Below, piece after piece: positions 62,146 through 64,000 of a stretch of 64,000 nucleotides of DNA (positions are counted from its first letter, which is position 1; every line of letters begins with the position of its first letter). Location: positions 128,651 to 192,650 of the forward strand of contig CAZJDX010000003.1 in the NCBI GenBank assembly GCA_964544885.1, in the 5' to 3' direction. A program made the position numbers and the translations under genes. Source of the stretch: QQVM01 sp964544885. GTDB taxonomy: Bacteria; Bacteroidota; Bacteroidia; AKYH767-A; 2013-40CM-41-45. A model generated the notes under the pieces. That model did no database searches. It was not told where the DNA came from and worked only from the letters and a program-made list of their open reading frames with translations.

Positions 62146-64000
62146 ATGATTTTAAAAGAATTGAATCCAAGAAGGGCACTGAACAAAGCCTTTTTAAGAG
62201 TAAAACCGAACAGGTCTGAAATTGAGGCTTTCAAGAGCAATCTCATTACTTTACTAGATAGAACCGATGACAACGAAAGCGAAGAGTTTCATAAAAACTT
62301 AGTTTCGGACTTTCTTAAAGACACGTATTACAAGCAAAACCATTTTATTAATACCAAAGGTCGAAACGACCTTGTTATTCATAACGGACAAAATGCCAAC
62401 ACGACAGTTGGAGTAATTCTCGAAGCCAAAAAACCGACCAATAAGGCGGAAATGATTACTACCAAGAAACTGAATGCAAAAGCATTTCAGGAATTGGTTT
62501 TGTATTACATGAGGGAAAGAATTACAAACAAGAATCTTGAAGTAAAGCATTTGGTGGCAACCAATATTAACGAGTGGTTCATTTTTGACGAGCATTTATT
62601 TGAAAGACTTTTTGCTCAAAATAAACCGTTTGTCAGACAATTTGAAAGCTTTGAAGCAAGCAAGAAAACAACAGACGTATTTTACAAGGAGATTGCCGAG
62701 CCGTATATTGACAGTCTTACTTCTGAAATTGAATTTACTTATTTTAACATTCAGGATTTTCAAAAGCCATTACGCAATACCGACAAAGCGGATGACAATT
62801 CGCTGATTGCTTTATTCAAATTGCTTTCGCCTGAACATCTTTTAAAATTACCATTCACTAACGACAGCAACAGCCTTGACAAACGCTTTTACAGCGAGCT
62901 ATTACACATTATCGGACTGACCGAAACCAAAGAAGGAAGCAAAAAGCTGATTGGACGAAACAAAGAAGGTGAACGACATATAGGAACGATTCTTGAAGAT
63001 GCCATCATTCAGCTTGACAGTTTAGATAAATTGAGTCGCCTTGAAAAGCCAGGTCAATTCGGCAACACACAACAGGAAAGACTTTTTAATGTTGCCCTTG
63101 AACTTTCCATCACCTGGATCAACCGGATTTTGTTTTTGAAGTTGTTGGAAGCCCAACTCATTACCTATCACAACTCGTCCCGCAACTTCGGGAAAGGCGA
63201 CAAATCTTTTTCGTTTCTCAACATTGACAAAATCAAGAATTATGATGACCTGAACAGCTTGTTTTTTCAGGTGTTGGCACGCAAGTATGATGAACGCGGC
63301 GAAGATTTAAAAAAGCTATTTGAGAAAGTTCCGTATCTCAATTCTTCGCTTTTCGAGCCGACTGATATTGAGCAGATTACTTTGTTTATCAGCAATCTGA
63401 AAGACGATAAAACCATACCGATTTTTTCGCAAACCGTGTTGAAAGACCAGCAAGGCAAAAAACGGACAGGAAAGATTGCCACGCTACATTACTTGTTTGA
63501 GTTTTTAGATGCTTACGATTTTGGAGCAGAAGGCGGAGAAGAGATTCAGGAAGACAGCAAAGCATTAATCAATGCATCGGTTCTCGGTTTGATTTTCGAG
63601 AAAATAAACGGCTACAAAGACGGTTCGTTTTTCACTCCCGGTTTCATCACCATGTATATGTGCCGAGAAACCATTCGCAAAGCCGTTGTACAGAAATTTA
63701 ACGAAACGAAAAAATGGAACTGCACAGGCATAGAAGAACTTTACGACAAAATTGAAGACCGGAATGAAGCCAACAAGATTGTAAACAGCATCAAAATTTG
63801 CGACCCTGCAGTTGGTTCAGGACACTTTTTAGTTTCGGCACTTAATGAAATGATTGCCGTTAAAAACGACCTGAAAATTCTGCAAGACCGTGATGGAAAA
63901 CGCCTGAAAGAATATCATTTGGAAGTGGTGAATGATGAATTGATAGTAACAGACGAAGAAGGAGAACTTTTTGAATACAATCCAGGCAACAAGGAAAGCC
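62146..64000 (+). CDS. Type IIG restriction enzyme/N6-adenine methyltransferase (cut by window edge)
   Basis: At least 618 residues, open to the right edge. ATG 62146 gives MILKELNPRRALNKAFLRVK, the usual start of this Bacteroidota family. Residues ~50-200 form the nuclease-like region (VGVILEAKKPTNKAEM, PD-(D/E)xK-type core E-A-K at ~100). Residues ~460-620 begin the N6-MTase core: SFFTPGFITMYMCRETI (~498-514) and motif I DPAVGSGHFLVSALNEM (~551-567). The single chain would methylate and cleave DNA. Target-recognition domain is beyond the edge. Codon use is A+T-richer than neighbours, consistent with transfer. The opposite-strand frame at 62299-62595 is a shadow. Confidence 0.85.
   Translation, partial: MILKELNPRRALNKAFLRVKPNRSEIEAFKSNLITLLDRTDDNESEEFHKNLVSDFLKDTYYKQNHFINTKGRNDLVIHNGQNANTTVGVILEAKKPTNKAEMITTKKLNAKAFQELVLYYMRERITNKNLEVKHLVATNINEWFIFDEHLFERLFAQNKPFVRQFESFEASKKTTDVFYKEIAEPYIDSLTSEIEFTYFNIQDFQKPLRNTDKADDNSLIALFKLLSPEHLLKLPFTNDSNSLDKRFYSELLHIIGLTETKEGSKKLIGRNKEGERHIGTILEDAIIQLDSLDKLSRLEKPGQFGNTQQERLFNVALELSITWINRILFLKLLEAQLITYHNSSRNFGKGDKSFSFLNIDKIKNYDDLNSLFFQVLARKYDERGEDLKKLFEKVPYLNSSLFEPTDIEQITLFISNLKDDKTIPIFSQTVLKDQQGKKRTGKIATLHYLFEFLDAYDFGAEGGEEIQEDSKALINASVLGLIFEKINGYKDGSFFTPGFITMYMCRETIRKAVVQKFNETKKWNCTGIEELYDKIEDRNEANKIVNSIKICDPAVGSGHFLVSALNEMIAVKNDLKILQDRDGKRLKEYHLEVVNDELIVTDEEGELFEYNPGNKES

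Noticed and set aside
62299..62595. Minus-strand frame inside the restriction gene
   Set aside because: Antisense to a long, well-matched type IIG coding frame; no family or start signal.
1..64000. Search by eye for tRNA, rRNA, CRISPR, integrase and IS elements
   Set aside because: No T-loop-like motif with acceptor pairing, no spaced direct-repeat array and no transposase-like frame was found; a tRNAscan and IS search would settle it.

Overview
This window reads as a chromosomal segment of a free-living, pigmented member of the Bacteroidota (Chitinophagales/Sphingobacteria-like; species not identifiable). The evidence is consistent throughout: a SprA-type outer-membrane translocon of the type IX secretion system (T9SS), four secreted proteins with C-terminal T9SS type A sorting domains, a TonB-dependent receptor of the Bacteroidota type, lineage-typical gene orders (ruvA-sprA-gcvH-vanZ; DUF4296-dihydroorotase; TlpA-DUF6029-Omp28), and repeated promoters of the Bacteroidota form TTG-N18..20-TAnnTTTG. 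Most of the window is ordinary chromosome. I found no rRNA, tRNA, CRISPR array, integrase or intact insertion sequence.

Layout. 0-7 kb: the start of a TonB-dependent receptor cut by the left edge, an exported nuclease/phosphatase-fold protein, a bacterial deoxyhypusine-synthase-like enzyme, a lipoprotein, and two divergent T9SS cargo proteins. 7.1-12.7 kb: a complete carotenoid operon headed by a MerR/B12-binding (CarH-like) regulator, then crtI, crtB, idi, an SRPBCC protein, crtZ and a fused lycopene cyclase; together these should convert IPP-derived precursors to zeaxanthin-type xanthophylls under light/B12 control (GGPP synthase is not here). 12.8-17.5 kb: 2-oxoglutarate dehydrogenase E1 and E2 plus an RNA 2',3'-cyclic phosphodiesterase. 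17.6-26.2 kb: Nfu, L-aspartate oxidase, a LuxE-like adenylating enzyme, TyrRS, an NAD-dependent epimerase, and a tight DUF4296/dihydroorotase/glycosyltransferase operon.

26.2-26.9 kb is a gene-free, strongly hairpin-forming element. 26.9-34.9 kb: DinB-like protein, acetyl-CoA synthetase, an RRM protein, a small beta-barrel, RuvB, QueG, a 61-residue protein and a GNAT-nitrilase fusion. 35.5-39.5 kb: a 1332-residue mosaic T9SS surface protein. 39.6-49.0 kb: the minus-strand block ruvA-sprA-gcvH-vanZ-ubiX. 49.5-53.3 kb: another T9SS protein and a malic enzyme-phosphotransacetylase fusion preceded by an orphan terminator. 53.7-57.5 kb: a four-gene envelope operon (TlpA thioredoxin, DUF6029-like barrel, Omp28-like lipoprotein, small barrel). 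57.8-61.9 kb: a deoxyribose-phosphate aldolase, a full aldehyde dehydrogenase, a half-length aldehyde dehydrogenase paralogue and APS kinase. From about 61.9 kb the sequence becomes A+T-richer and enters a type IIG restriction-modification enzyme that runs off the right edge; this is the only clear accessory region.

The least-explained items are the TlpA-DUF6029-Omp28-barrel operon, the DeoC/ALDH/half-ALDH module, the CarH-like regulator that keeps the cobalamin-binding residues but lacks one histidine, the bacterial deoxyhypusine-synthase homologue, the structured repeat at 26.3 kb and the orphan terminator at 53.3 kb. No strong candidate for a wholly new system is visible.
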